NCBI RefSeq assembly: GCF_003977665.1
Contig: NZ_RYYV01000001.1
Location: 124,001-188,000, forward strand
Source of the DNA: Dyella choica
GTDB taxonomy: Bacteria; Pseudomonadota; Gammaproteobacteria; Xanthomonadales; Rhodanobacteraceae
Direction of reading: 5' to 3'
Length of the DNA stretch: 64,000 nt
In this document: one piece after another, positions 1 through 7,502 of the stretch
Layout of the letters: every line of letters begins with the position of its first letter
How positions within the stretch are numbered: the stretch's first letter is position 1
Position numbers and translations under genes: made by a program
Notes under the pieces: generated by a model
Databases searched by the model: none
What the model saw: only the letters and a program-made list of their open reading frames with translations
What the model was told of the DNA's origin: nothing

Positions 1-73
1 CGATGCCGGCATCGACCACGAAGCCGATCACCCCACCGACCGCAAACAGCATCACTTCGTGGCGCAGTCTCAT
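1..73 (-). CDS. GtrA-family membrane protein, N-terminal fragment
   Basis: Only the first 24 codons are in the window, and the gene continues beyond its left edge. The ATG overlaps the mtnA stop as ATGA, so the two are probably translationally coupled. The visible peptide begins [10 protein letters not shown] and continues [14 protein letters not shown] short basic N-terminus followed by a glycine-rich membrane helix with G-x-x-G-F-x-x-D is how GtrA-like proteins start. That family comprises small four-helix membrane proteins thought to move lipid-linked sugars. The family call rests on this short stretch only. Confidence 0.5.
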   Translation of the reverse strand, partial: MRLRHEVMLFAVGGVIGFVVDAGI

Positions 74-1089
74 GCGGCGAACACGGCCCTCATCCGCGCA
101 AGCGTAGGCTGCTCGATCACCCCGCGCTCGGTAACGATGGCATCGATCAGGGAAGCCGGCGTGACATCGAACACCGGATTCCAGGCTTGCGCCCCTTCCA
201 CCACGGTACGGCGCCCCGCCACGCTCAGCAGTTCTGCGGTGTCACGCAATTCGATGTCAATGTCATCGCCCGTAGCGGTCGCCATATCCACCGTGGACGA
301 AGGCGCTACCACCATGAACTTCACGCCATGGTGGCGGGCGGCAATGGCGAGCTGGTAAGTGCCGATCTTGTTGGCGGTATCGCCATTGGCGGCAATGCGA
401 TCCGCCCCCACGATCACCCACTTCACGGCGCCGGATTTCATCAGATGCGAGGCGGCCGAATCGGCAATCAGCTTGGCGGGAATGCCGTCGCGCACCAGCT
501 CCCACATGGTGAGCCGCGCCCCTTGCTGCCAGGGACGCGTCTCGCCGGCAAACACCTGGTTGATCCGCCCCGCCGCGACGCCGGCGCGGATCACTCCTAA
601 CGCAGTGCCGTAGCCGGAGGTGGCCAGCGCGCCGGCGTTGCAATGGGTCATTACGCCGGAGCCAGGAGCAATCAACGCCGCCCCTAGTTCCCCCATGTGA
701 TGGTTGGCGGCCAGATCTTCATCTTGAATGGCCTGGGCTTCGCGCTCCAGGGCCGCCGTGTCCGCACCTGCGGCCAGGCACGCCTTCATCCGATCGAGTG
801 CCCACATCAGGTTCACCGCAGTAGGACGTGCTGCTCGAAGCTCGGCCAGCGCCTGCTCCATCGGCGCACCGTGCCGCGCGGCAAGCACCACGCCCCAGGC
901 TGCCGCAATTCCGATGGCCGGCGCGCCTCGCACCACCAGGTCCTTGATAGCCTGGGTAACCGCCTGGAAATCGCGGTATTCCAGCCACTGCTCCTCGGTG
1001 GGCAGCAGGCGCTGATCCAGCAGGCGCAGATGATCGCCGCGCCATTGCACGGCGCGGATGGTGTCATGGGCGGAGGCGAGATTAGTCAT
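70..1089 (-). CDS. mtnA: S-methyl-5-thioribose-1-phosphate isomerase
   Basis: Cytosolic enzyme of the methionine salvage pathway that converts methylthioribose-1-phosphate to methylthioribulose-1-phosphate. The 339-residue length is normal for the family. The catalytic cysteine lies in [17 protein letters not shown] (Cys150) and the catalytic aspartate in [18 protein letters not shown] (Asp230), matching the Cys/Asp pair of characterised enzymes. The N-terminal [13 protein letters not shown] motif is also typical. No other methionine salvage gene is adjacent. The next gene downstream is a GtrA-like membrane protein that overlaps its stop. Confidence 0.96.
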   Translation of the reverse strand: MTNLASAHDTIRAVQWRGDHLRLLDQRLLPTEEQWLEYRDFQAVTQAIKDLVVRGAPAIGIAAAWGVVLAARHGAPMEQALAELRAARPTAVNLMWALDRMKACLAAGADTAALEREAQAIQDEDLAANHHMGELGAALIAPGSGVMTHCNAGALATSGYGTALGVIRAGVAAGRINQVFAGETRPWQQGARLTMWELVRDGIPAKLIADSAASHLMKSGAVKWVIVGADRIAANGDTANKIGTYQLAIAARHHGVKFMVVAPSSTVDMATATGDDIDIELRDTAELLSVAGRRTVVEGAQAWNPVFDVTPASLIDAIVTERGVIEQPTLARMRAVFAA

Positions 1090-1128
1090 TGCGTTAGTTT
1101 AGCAGCAATGCTTCGCATGCCTTGGGCA

Positions 1129-1194
1129 CGTAGGCTGGGATGACAATCCCAGCTTCGTGCCTGGGGGATGCTGGGATTGTCATCCCAGCCTACG
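1129..1194. repeat. Double-hairpin intergenic repeat, copy 1
   Basis: Two perfect 25-base inverted arms (1129-1153 and 1170-1194) flank a 16-base loop. Each arm is itself a small hairpin: GCTGGGAT, GACA, ATCCCAGC. It fills most of the space between the 3' end of phaC and the 5' end of mtnA. The structure is that of a REP/BIME-type element. The same element recurs near 6920, 7393, 12838 and 60227. Confidence 0.9.
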
Positions 1195-1196
1195 CG

Positions 1197-2267
1197 CTAC
1201 GCGCCGCGTTGGCGCAGCCACTGATGGATCGATGGCGCCACTTCGCGCTGCGCGCGGCCGGAAACGTAGATGCCGATATGCCCGCCCTTGAAGGCGATCT
1301 CAGTGTAATCGGTGGTGCCGACGTGGCGCTGCAGCGCCCGCGACGCATCCGGCGGCACCAGGTGATCCTGGGTGGCGTAGATGTTGAGCACCGGCTGGGT
1401 GACCATCCCCAAGTCCACCGGCTGCCTACCGATCTGAAGGTCGCCTTTGATGAGCTTGTTCTGCTGGAAGAATGCCTTGATGAATTCGCGGAAGGCTTCG
1501 CCGGCCTGGTCGGGCGAATCGAAGATCCAGCGCTCCATGCGCAGGAAATTTTTCAATTCCGCCGGGTTGTCGAGGATCTCGACCATGCTCACGTATTTCT
1601 GCTGGTTCAAGCGCAGCGGCTTGAGCATCAGGTACACCCAATTCATCAGCTCCGCCGGGACGTTGCCCAGCGTGTCGACGAACAGGTCCACGTCCATGCT
1701 CTGTACCCAGTGCGAGAGCATGTTGTCCGGCGTACGGAAGTCCACCGGCGTCACCATGGTGACCAGGTTCTTCACCTTCTCCGGGTGCATGGCGGTGTAG
1801 CACAGCGAAAACGTGCCGCCCTGGCAGATGCCGAGCAGGTTGATCGCGTCCAGGCCGTGGCGCTTGCGGACGGCATCGACGGCACGATCCAGATAGCCGT
1901 TGAGATAATCGTCCAGCGTGAGCCAGCGGTCTGCGCCGTCGGGATAGCCCCAGTCGATGAGATAGACGTCCTCACCCTGCTCCAGCAGGTTGCGCACCAG
2001 CGAGCGGTCTTCCTGCAGGTCGGTCATCCACACGGTGTTGACCAGCGCATACACAATCACGATCGGCACGCGCGCGGTGGGTTTGTTGCTGCCCTTCATA
2101 TGCCAGACTGTGAGCTTGTCCTCGTTGTACACCGCTTCACGCGGTGTGTTGGCATACTCCTGCTCGCCGAGGCCGCGCAGGTTCTGCAGGCCTGCAGCCA
2201 GCTTGCGCTGGAAGGTGGCGACTTCGTTGAAGGCCTGCTGCGGATCGAGGTGCAGGGGATTTTGCAT
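1197..2267 (-). CDS. phaC: Class III poly(R)-hydroxyalkanoate synthase, catalytic subunit PhaC
   Basis: Catalytic subunit of the two-part PHA synthase that polymerises 3-hydroxyacyl-CoA into storage polyester at the granule surface. The 356-residue length fits class III (about 355), not class I or II (about 560-600). The lipase-like box is GICQGG with nucleophile Cys148. Asp301 (ATQDHLVPPD) and His330 (FKGGHIGIYVSG) complete the triad, one residue off the numbering of the Allochromatium enzyme (149/302/331). It lies 9 bases downstream of phaE, its obligate partner, so the two form one operon. No phaA, phaB or phasin gene is next to them. Confidence 0.96.
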   Translation of the reverse strand: MQNPLHLDPQQAFNEVATFQRKLAAGLQNLRGLGEQEYANTPREAVYNEDKLTVWHMKGSNKPTARVPIVIVYALVNTVWMTDLQEDRSLVRNLLEQGEDVYLIDWGYPDGADRWLTLDDYLNGYLDRAVDAVRKRHGLDAINLLGICQGGTFSLCYTAMHPEKVKNLVTMVTPVDFRTPDNMLSHWVQSMDVDLFVDTLGNVPAELMNWVYLMLKPLRLNQQKYVSMVEILDNPAELKNFLRMERWIFDSPDQAGEAFREFIKAFFQQNKLIKGDLQIGRQPVDLGMVTQPVLNIYATQDHLVPPDASRALQRHVGTTDYTEIAFKGGHIGIYVSGRAQREVAPSIHQWLRQRGA

Positions 2268-2276
2268 GCTGGTTCC

Positions 2277-3302
2277 TTATTTTCGCTTGCCGGCGGCGGA
2301 GCGCGTGGCCTTGGTGCGTCGCGAAGGGGTTTTTCCGTTTTCGCTGCTCGCCGGGCGTTCGATCGAGCTTACCTTCGCTGCCTTGCTCGCCGCGAGTTCC
2401 CTTTTCAGCGCGGCAATTTCGCCTTGCAGCGCATCGACCACGGAACTATCCGCGGCGGATTCGCCCTGCCCGCGGGCTTTCCATTCCCGTCGCAACTGCT
2501 GCACGCGCTTGCCAAGACTGTCGACTTCGCTGCGCGTGGGAATGCCCAGCTCGCGACACATCTGCTCGGTTTGTTGCTGCTGCAACTTGCGCACCTGCAT
2601 CTGGGCATTCACCAACGCGCCGAATACCTCCTTAAATTCCTGCGAAAGCGCCATTTCGGCGTAAGCCTCTTCCATGGCATCAATCCACAGGTCGTACAAC
2701 GCCTTGAGCGACTCGACCTGCTTACCAGGCTCGCTGTGCTTGGCCAGCAATTCCTGCAGTTTGGCGACGCCTTGCGCGTTCACCTGCTGCAGCAAGCCCT
2801 GGTAGCGCGCGTTGATCTGAGCATATTCCTGCATCGCCGCCTGCAGGGCCTGCTGGTCCAGCTGGAATTCGCGGGTAATGCCGAACGCAGCCAGCTGGCT
2901 GTTCGGCATGCCGGCAGCCATGCCCGCTCGCTGCATGGCTTGCAGCCAGGCTTGCCATTGATGCTCCAGGCCGAAGGCGGAGGCACTGTCGATGCCGGCC
3001 ACAGTCTGCGCAAATGGCTGGGTGAAACCCGCCAGGAAAGACTGCATGGCGACTGGTTGCTGCCAGGGAGATGGCTGCCCCAACCCGGCCCCTGCGGCCT
3101 GCTGCAACCAGTTGCCATAGGCCTTGAGGCTGGCGAGGCTGCGGCTGAGCATGTCGTCCTGCGGCATGGCCGCGAAGCCCATCCCGAGGCCCATCGGATT
3201 CGCTTGCCCCGGTTGCTGTTGCAGATAACGCATCCAGGTATCCCAGGATTGTTGCGCAAAAACCTGGTAGTCCTTCAGAAAATCAGTCGCCTGGTCGGGC
3301 AT
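2277..3302 (-). CDS. phaE: Class III PHA synthase subunit PhaE
   Basis: Accessory subunit required for activity of class III PhaC. It is 341 residues from the ATG at 3302, which has GAGGA about 10 bases upstream. The reading frame is open a little further upstream, but that part has no ribosome site. The protein is predominantly helical and rich in Gln, Ala and Leu. It begins MPDQATDFLKDY and contains the WDTWMRYL segment seen in PhaE proteins. The last 35 or so residues are strongly basic and low in complexity (SRRTKATRSAAGKRK end), resembling the nucleic-acid-binding tails of some granule proteins. First gene of the phaEC pair. Confidence 0.92.
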   Translation of the reverse strand: MPDQATDFLKDYQVFAQQSWDTWMRYLQQQPGQANPMGLGMGFAAMPQDDMLSRSLASLKAYGNWLQQAAGAGLGQPSPWQQPVAMQSFLAGFTQPFAQTVAGIDSASAFGLEHQWQAWLQAMQRAGMAAGMPNSQLAAFGITREFQLDQQALQAAMQEYAQINARYQGLLQQVNAQGVAKLQELLAKHSEPGKQVESLKALYDLWIDAMEEAYAEMALSQEFKEVFGALVNAQMQVRKLQQQQTEQMCRELGIPTRSEVDSLGKRVQQLRREWKARGQGESAADSSVVDALQGEIAALKRELAASKAAKVSSIERPASSENGKTPSRRTKATRSAAGKRK

Positions 3303-3344
3303 GCCGGCATCCTCGAGGTGAAGCGCGGATCGTACCAAATACCC

Positions 3345-3388
3345 GCTTGCAAAAATGAAAACGCCCGGCCATCAGGCCGGGCGTTTGC
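3345..3388 (-). terminator. Rho-independent terminator of the rpsO-pnp transcript
   Basis: A 12-base-pair stem, AAACGCCCGGCC paired with GGCCGGGCGTTT (3359-3370 and 3375-3386), has a 4-base loop. On the minus strand it is followed by a T-rich tail (TTTTCATTTTTG). It lies just after the pnp stop and about 55 bases before the phaE start, so it separates the pnp operon from phaEC. Confidence 0.85.
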
Positions 3389-3414
3389 TTGGGATCAGCG
3401 GGTCAGCAAAGCGC

Positions 3415-5520
3415 TCACACGCTGGCGCCCTCGTCTTCGGCGACCGCCTTCATGGACAAGCGGATACGGCCCTGCTTGTCCACTTCCAGCACCTTCACCT
3501 TGACGATGTCGCCTTCCTTGAGCTTGTCGGAGACCTTCTCCACGCGCTCGTTGGAAATCTGCGACACGTGCACCAGGCCGTCCTTGCCCGGCAGGATCGT
3601 CACGAACGCGCCGAAGTCCATCAGCTTGGCCACCTTGCCTTCGTAGATGCGGCCCGGCTCCACGTCCGACACGATCTGGTCGATGCGCTTGCGCGCCTCT
3701 TCCGCCGCCATGCGGTTGACCGAGGCGATCACCACGGTGCCGTCGTCACTGATGTCGATGGTAGTGCCGGTTTCTTCGGTGATGGCGCGGATGGTGGCGC
3801 CGCCCTTGCCGATCACTTCGCGGATCTTGTCCGGGTGGATCTTGATGGTGAGCAGACGCGGTGCGTATTCGCTCATTTCCGCGCGCGGCTGGCTCATCAC
3901 CTTGGCCATTTCGCCCAGGATGTGCAAACGGCCACGCTTGGCCTGCTCCAGCGCCACCTTCATGATCTCTTCGGTGATGCCGTCGATCTTGATGTCCATC
4001 TGCAGCGCGGACACGCCTTCGGCGCTACCGGCCACCTTGAAGTCCATGTCGCCGAGGTGGTCTTCGTCACCCAGGATGTCGGACAACACGACGAAATCGC
4101 CGCCTTCCTTCACCAGGCCCATGGCGATACCCGCCACCGGCGCCTTCAGCGGCACGCCGGCATCCATCAGCGCCAGCGAGGAACCGCACACTGAAGCCAT
4201 CGACGAGGAACCGTTCGACTCGGTGATTTCCGACACCACGCGCAGCACGTACGGGAACTCTTCCATCGCCGGCTTCACTGCCTGCACACCACGCTTGGCC
4301 AGGCGACCGTGGCCAATCTCGCGGCGCTTCGGTGCGCCGAAGCGGCCCGCTTCGCCGACCGAGAACGGCGGGAAGTTGTAGTGGAACAGGAAGGGGTCCT
4401 TCGACTCGCCTTCGGGAGCATCGATGATCTGGGCATCGCGCGCCGTACCCAGCGTGGCCACGACCAGCGCCTGGGTTTCACCGCGGGTGAACAGCGCTGA
4501 GCCGTGGGTGCGCGGCAGCACGCCCACGCGGACCGAGATCGGGCGGATATCGTCCAGCTGACGGCCGTCGATGCGCACTTTGGTCTTCAGCACGCCGTCG
4601 CGCATGGTGCGGTATTCGATCTCAGCGAAGGCGTTGCTGATGTCCAGATCAGTCCAGCCGTGCGAGGCCGCCGTTGCGGCAATGCCGGCCTTGATATCGG
4701 CCTTCAGCGCGGCGATGGCGTCGCGGCGCTCCAGCTTGTCGCGGATCGCGAAAGCCTTTTCCAGGCGGTCGCCGAGGATGCCCTGGATGGAGCTGAACAG
4801 CGCGTCGTTGCGTGCCGGAGCTTGCCACTGGAACGGCTTGCGGCCGGCTTCATTGACGAACTCGTTGATGGCGTTGATCACCACCTGCATCTGCTTGTGC
4901 CCGTGCACCACCGCGCCCAGCATCACTTCTTCGCTGAGCAGCTTGGCTTCGGATTCCACCATCAGCACGGCGTTGGAGGTGCCGGCGACGACCAGGTCCA
5001 GGTCGGAAGTCTTCAATTCCGTGACCGTGGGATTGAGCAGGTACTGACCGTTCGCGTAGCCCACGCGCGCTGCGCCGATCGGCCCCTTGAACGGAATACC
5101 GGCCAGGGACAACGCCGCGGAAGCGCCGATCATCGCGGGAATGTCGCCGTCGATTTCCGGATTGAGCGAGATCACCTGGGCGATGATCTGCACTTCGTTC
5201 TTGAACTCTTCCGGGAACAGCGGACGCACGGGACGGTCGATCAGGCGCGAGGTGAGCGTTTCCTTCTCGGTGGGGCGCCCTTCACGCTTGAAGAAACCGC
5301 CGGGAATGCGGCCGGCAGAGTAGAACTTCTCGACGTAGTCGACGGTGAGCGGGAAGAAATCCTGCCCGTCTTTCGCCTTGGCCGCGGCGACCGCGGTGAC
5401 CAGCACCACCGTACCGCCCATGCTGACCATGACGGCACCCGAAGCCTGGCGGGCGATTTCGCCCGTCTCCAGTGTGACTTCGTGATTACCGTACTGGAAT
5501 GACTTGGTTACTTTCGCCAC
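3415..5520 (-). CDS. pnp: Polyribonucleotide nucleotidyltransferase (PNPase)
   Basis: Phosphorolytic 3'-5' exoribonuclease, a component of the RNA degradosome. It has two RNase PH-like domains (N-terminal half, and roughly residues 300-540), then a KH domain ([21 protein letters not shown]) and a C-terminal S1 domain ([18 protein letters not shown]). I choose the GTG at 5520 as start: AGGA lies about 7 bases upstream and it gives a 701-residue protein beginning [11 protein letters not shown], the family norm. The longer frame would run into rpsO. It follows rpsO by 19 bases, the conserved rpsO-pnp order, and ends at a strong terminator. Confidence 0.97.
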   Translation of the reverse strand: MAKVTKSFQYGNHEVTLETGEIARQASGAVMVSMGGTVVLVTAVAAAKAKDGQDFFPLTVDYVEKFYSAGRIPGGFFKREGRPTEKETLTSRLIDRPVRPLFPEEFKNEVQIIAQVISLNPEIDGDIPAMIGASAALSLAGIPFKGPIGAARVGYANGQYLLNPTVTELKTSDLDLVVAGTSNAVLMVESEAKLLSEEVMLGAVVHGHKQMQVVINAINEFVNEAGRKPFQWQAPARNDALFSSIQGILGDRLEKAFAIRDKLERRDAIAALKADIKAGIAATAASHGWTDLDISNAFAEIEYRTMRDGVLKTKVRIDGRQLDDIRPISVRVGVLPRTHGSALFTRGETQALVVATLGTARDAQIIDAPEGESKDPFLFHYNFPPFSVGEAGRFGAPKRREIGHGRLAKRGVQAVKPAMEEFPYVLRVVSEITESNGSSSMASVCGSSLALMDAGVPLKAPVAGIAMGLVKEGGDFVVLSDILGDEDHLGDMDFKVAGSAEGVSALQMDIKIDGITEEIMKVALEQAKRGRLHILGEMAKVMSQPRAEMSEYAPRLLTIKIHPDKIREVIGKGGATIRAITEETGTTIDISDDGTVVIASVNRMAAEEARKRIDQIVSDVEPGRIYEGKVAKLMDFGAFVTILPGKDGLVHVSQISNERVEKVSDKLKEGDIVKVKVLEVDKQGRIRLSMKAVAEDEGASV

Positions 5521-5539
5521 TTTGGATGTCCTCGTCCGA

Positions 5540-5809
5540 TCAGCGTCGCAGGCCAAGGCGTTCGATCAGGCTCTGATAACGAGACAGATCGCGATCCTTC
5601 AGATAGCCGAGCAGACGCTTGCGCTGGTTGACCAGCTTCAGCAGACCACGACGGGAGTGATGATCCTGCTTATGCGTCTTGAAATGATCGGTAAGATGTT
5701 CGATGCGGGCGGAAAGCAGGGCAACCTGCACTTCCGTGGAGCCAGTGTCGTTCGGCGCGTGGCCGAAGTCAGCAATGATCTTGCCGGACTGTTCTGCGGT
5801 GAGGGACAT
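5540..5809 (-). CDS. rpsO: 30S ribosomal protein S15
   Basis: Primary 16S rRNA-binding protein of the small subunit platform. It is 89 residues, the standard length. Typical segments are [14 protein letters not shown], the [13 protein letters not shown] loop and the end LIERLGLRR. It is the penultimate gene of the nusA-pnp cluster. A promoter-like site (5916-5945) and a long hairpin (5837-5880) lie in the 153 bases upstream. In E. coli, S15 represses its own mRNA through structure in the leader, and the hairpin here may play that role. Confidence 0.98.
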   Translation of the reverse strand: MSLTAEQSGKIIADFGHAPNDTGSTEVQVALLSARIEHLTDHFKTHKQDHHSRRGLLKLVNQRKRLLGYLKDRDLSRYQSLIERLGLRR

Positions 5810-5836
5810 GAGTGTCTTCCTTAAAAAAACGGGTGC

Positions 5837-5880
5837 GGAACTTGCGCAACGTCACCGCCCGATGACGTTGCGCAAGCTCC
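5837..5880 (-). promoter_or_regulatory. Long hairpin in the rpsO leader, followed by a T run
   Basis: A perfect 14-base inverted repeat (5841-5854 and 5863-5876, CTTGCGCAACGTCA and its complement) is extended by three more pairs after one mismatch, with an 8-base loop. On the minus strand seven Ts follow about 10 bases after the stem, just before the rpsO ribosome site. It could be an S15 autoregulatory element, an RNase III site or a weak terminator. The sequence alone does not decide. Confidence 0.6.
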
Positions 5881-5915
5881 GACAGGTTGAATGAAAAGTC
5901 TGAATCAAGCGGGGT

Positions 5916-5945
5916 ATTGTACCGAGGCGCAGTGGATTGCAACAA
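5916..5945 (-). promoter_or_regulatory. Probable internal promoter for rpsO-pnp
   Basis: Minus-strand TTGTTG (5940-5945) and TACAAT (5916-5921) are separated by 18 bases, a good sigma-70 match. The site lies between truB and rpsO and places the start about 100 bases upstream of rpsO, before the long hairpin. Confidence 0.6.
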
Positions 5946-5962
5946 GACCATCACAATGCGCG

Positions 5963-6895
5963 TTAAGCGGCCGCAGGCAGATTGAAGCCCCGCAGGATGC
6001 GGATCCGCCCCTGCTCGTCACAATCCACCAACGCCAGCAGACGCCCGTCGGCGGCAAAAGCGGCCGAGCGTTCACGCGGCAGGCCGGCGGGCCAGTCGAT
6101 CTGACGCCCCTGTGAGACAGCCTGGCCGGCTGTGGCGTCCAGGTGCAGCGGCGGAAGATCGGCCACTCCCGCCGCTAGCGGCAGGACCAGCTGATCGGCC
6201 GCTTCATCGCCCTGCTCGGCTGCTTCGCGCAGCTCATCCAGGGTAATCATGGCCGGGCTGCGGAAAGGTTCTACCCATAACCGGCGCAGAGCGCTCAAAT
6301 GGGCGCCACAGCCGAGCTTTGCCCCCAGGTCCACCGCCAAGCTGCGGACATAGGTGCCTGAGCCGCACTCCACGTATAGCGTAAGAGTGTCCTCCGAGCG
6401 GGACACCAGCTCCAGCCGATGGACATCTACCTCCCGAGGTGGCGCCTGCACGTCTTCGCCGCGGCGCGCCTTGAGGTACAACGGCTCGCCCCCCTGCTTC
6501 AGCGCCGAATAGACCGGTGGAACCTGAACGATCCGGCCTCGCAGCGTCGCGAGGGCGTCCTCGATAGCAGCCTCGTCCAGCTCCGGAACGGGGCGCCGCT
6601 CAAGCACTTCGCCCTCGAGGTCGGCGGTGGTGGTGGTGACGCCAAGCCGGCATTCGGCGAGGTAGGCCTTGCGAGAGCCCAGCAAGTTGCCGGCGATCTT
6701 GGTGGCTTCGCCGAAGCACAGCGGCAGCAGGCCGGTGGCGAGAGGGTCCAGCGCACCGGTATGGCCGCCCTTGGCCGCGCGCAGGATGGTCATGGCGACC
6801 TGCAGCGCCTTGTTGGAACTCATGCCCAACGGCTTGTCGAGCAGCAGGATGCCGTGCAGGTCACGGGCACCGGGACGATGGCGGCGACGGCTCAT
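5963..6895 (-). CDS. truB: tRNA pseudouridine(55) synthase
   Basis: Makes pseudouridine 55 in the T loop of tRNAs. It is 310 residues and begins with a basic stretch followed by GILLLDKPLGMSSN. The catalytic aspartate is Asp50 in GHTGALDPLATGLLPLC. The C-terminal part resembles the PUA-like TruB C domain. It sits between rbfA and rpsO as in E. coli. A double-hairpin repeat separates it from rbfA. Confidence 0.96.
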   Translation of the reverse strand: MSRRRHRPGARDLHGILLLDKPLGMSSNKALQVAMTILRAAKGGHTGALDPLATGLLPLCFGEATKIAGNLLGSRKAYLAECRLGVTTTTADLEGEVLERRPVPELDEAAIEDALATLRGRIVQVPPVYSALKQGGEPLYLKARRGEDVQAPPREVDVHRLELVSRSEDTLTLYVECGSGTYVRSLAVDLGAKLGCGAHLSALRRLWVEPFRSPAMITLDELREAAEQGDEAADQLVLPLAAGVADLPPLHLDATAGQAVSQGRQIDWPAGLPRERSAAFAADGRLLALVDCDEQGRIRILRGFNLPAAA

Positions 6896-6919
6896 GGGTA
6901 CGAGTGAAGTCGAGAACGT

Positions 6920-6992
6920 GTAGGTTGGGGTGCAAACCCCAACATCGAGGTGCCTGTGTGCATGGCATGTTGGGATTTACACCCCAACCTGC
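6920..6992. repeat. Double-hairpin intergenic repeat, copy 2
   Basis: Arms at 6920-6943 (GTAGGTTGGGGTGCAAACCC then CAAC) and 6969-6992 are inverted and imperfect. Each arm folds on itself through GTTGGGG/CCCCAAC. It sits between truB and rbfA. It is a GGTT-type variant of the GGCT-type copies at 1129, 7393, 12837 and 60227. Confidence 0.85.
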
Positions 6993-6995
6993 GAC

Positions 6996-7355
6996 TCAAT
7001 CGGAATCCTGAGGCGGGTGCTCACGCAGCAATTGGTCGATGCGCTCGCCCTTGTCCACCGAGTCGTCGTACTTGAAGCGCAATTCCGGGACACGGCGCAA
7101 GCGCATGCTGCGCGAAAGGGAGCGACGGAATTCGACCGCCAGTTCGTTCAGCGCCTTCACGGCTTCTTTCGACTGCTGCGGCAGCAGCGCGGTCACCCAC
7201 ACCGTCGCCCAATCCAGATCTCGCGTCACTTCCACGTCCGACACGCTGCACGAAGGCAGGCCGTGGTCGCGCACAGCGGCATGCACCAGCATGCCCAACT
7301 CACGGCGGAGTTCGGCGCCTACACGGTCGGTGCGTTTGAAGTCGCGGGATGGCAT
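6996..7355 (-). CDS. rbfA: Ribosome-binding factor A
   Basis: Late 30S maturation and cold-adaptation factor that binds near helix 1 of 16S rRNA. It is 119 residues from the ATG at 7355 (MPSRDFKRTDRVGAELRREL). The open frame extends upstream, but only through repeat DNA. The KH-like core includes VSDVEVTRDLDWATVWVT, and the protein ends in the usual acidic, proline-containing tail. It lies downstream of infB in the conserved infB-rbfA-truB order. Confidence 0.96.
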   Translation of the reverse strand: MPSRDFKRTDRVGAELRRELGMLVHAAVRDHGLPSCSVSDVEVTRDLDWATVWVTALLPQQSKEAVKALNELAVEFRRSLSRSMRLRRVPELRFKYDDSVDKGERIDQLLREHPPQDSD

Positions 7356-7392
7356 GTATCGATTGATCGCAAGAGATAGAGAAACAAGGGTG

Positions 7393-7458
7393 CGTAGGCT
7401 GGGATGACAATCCCAGCACCACGTAAAAGCGAAGCTGGGGTTGTCATCCCAGCCTACG
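7393..7458. repeat. Double-hairpin intergenic repeat, copy 3
   Basis: Arms at 7393-7417 and 7434-7458 are inverted with one difference, around a 16-base loop, and nearly identical to copy 1. It lies between infB and rbfA. A separate inverted repeat (AAGCCCTCTC / GAGAGGGCTT, 7465-7494) follows directly and ends at the infB stop. Confidence 0.9.
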
Positions 7459-7502
7459 GGTCCCAAGCCCTCTCCCCGGAGCGAGAGGGCTTATGGCGTG
7501 AA

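Noticed and set aside
1140-3503. A 787-codon open frame on the plus strand
   Set aside because: It is antisense to phaC and phaE, which have correct active-site residues and family lengths.
7356-7466. N-terminal extension of rbfA by 37 codons
   Set aside because: The extension is read through a double-hairpin repeat, and the family start MPSRDFKR is internal at 7355.
7465-7494. Hairpin after infB (AAGCCCTCTC / GAGAGGGCTT) as a terminator
   Set aside because: The stem is good but there is no T run on the minus strand, and rbfA follows in the conserved operon.
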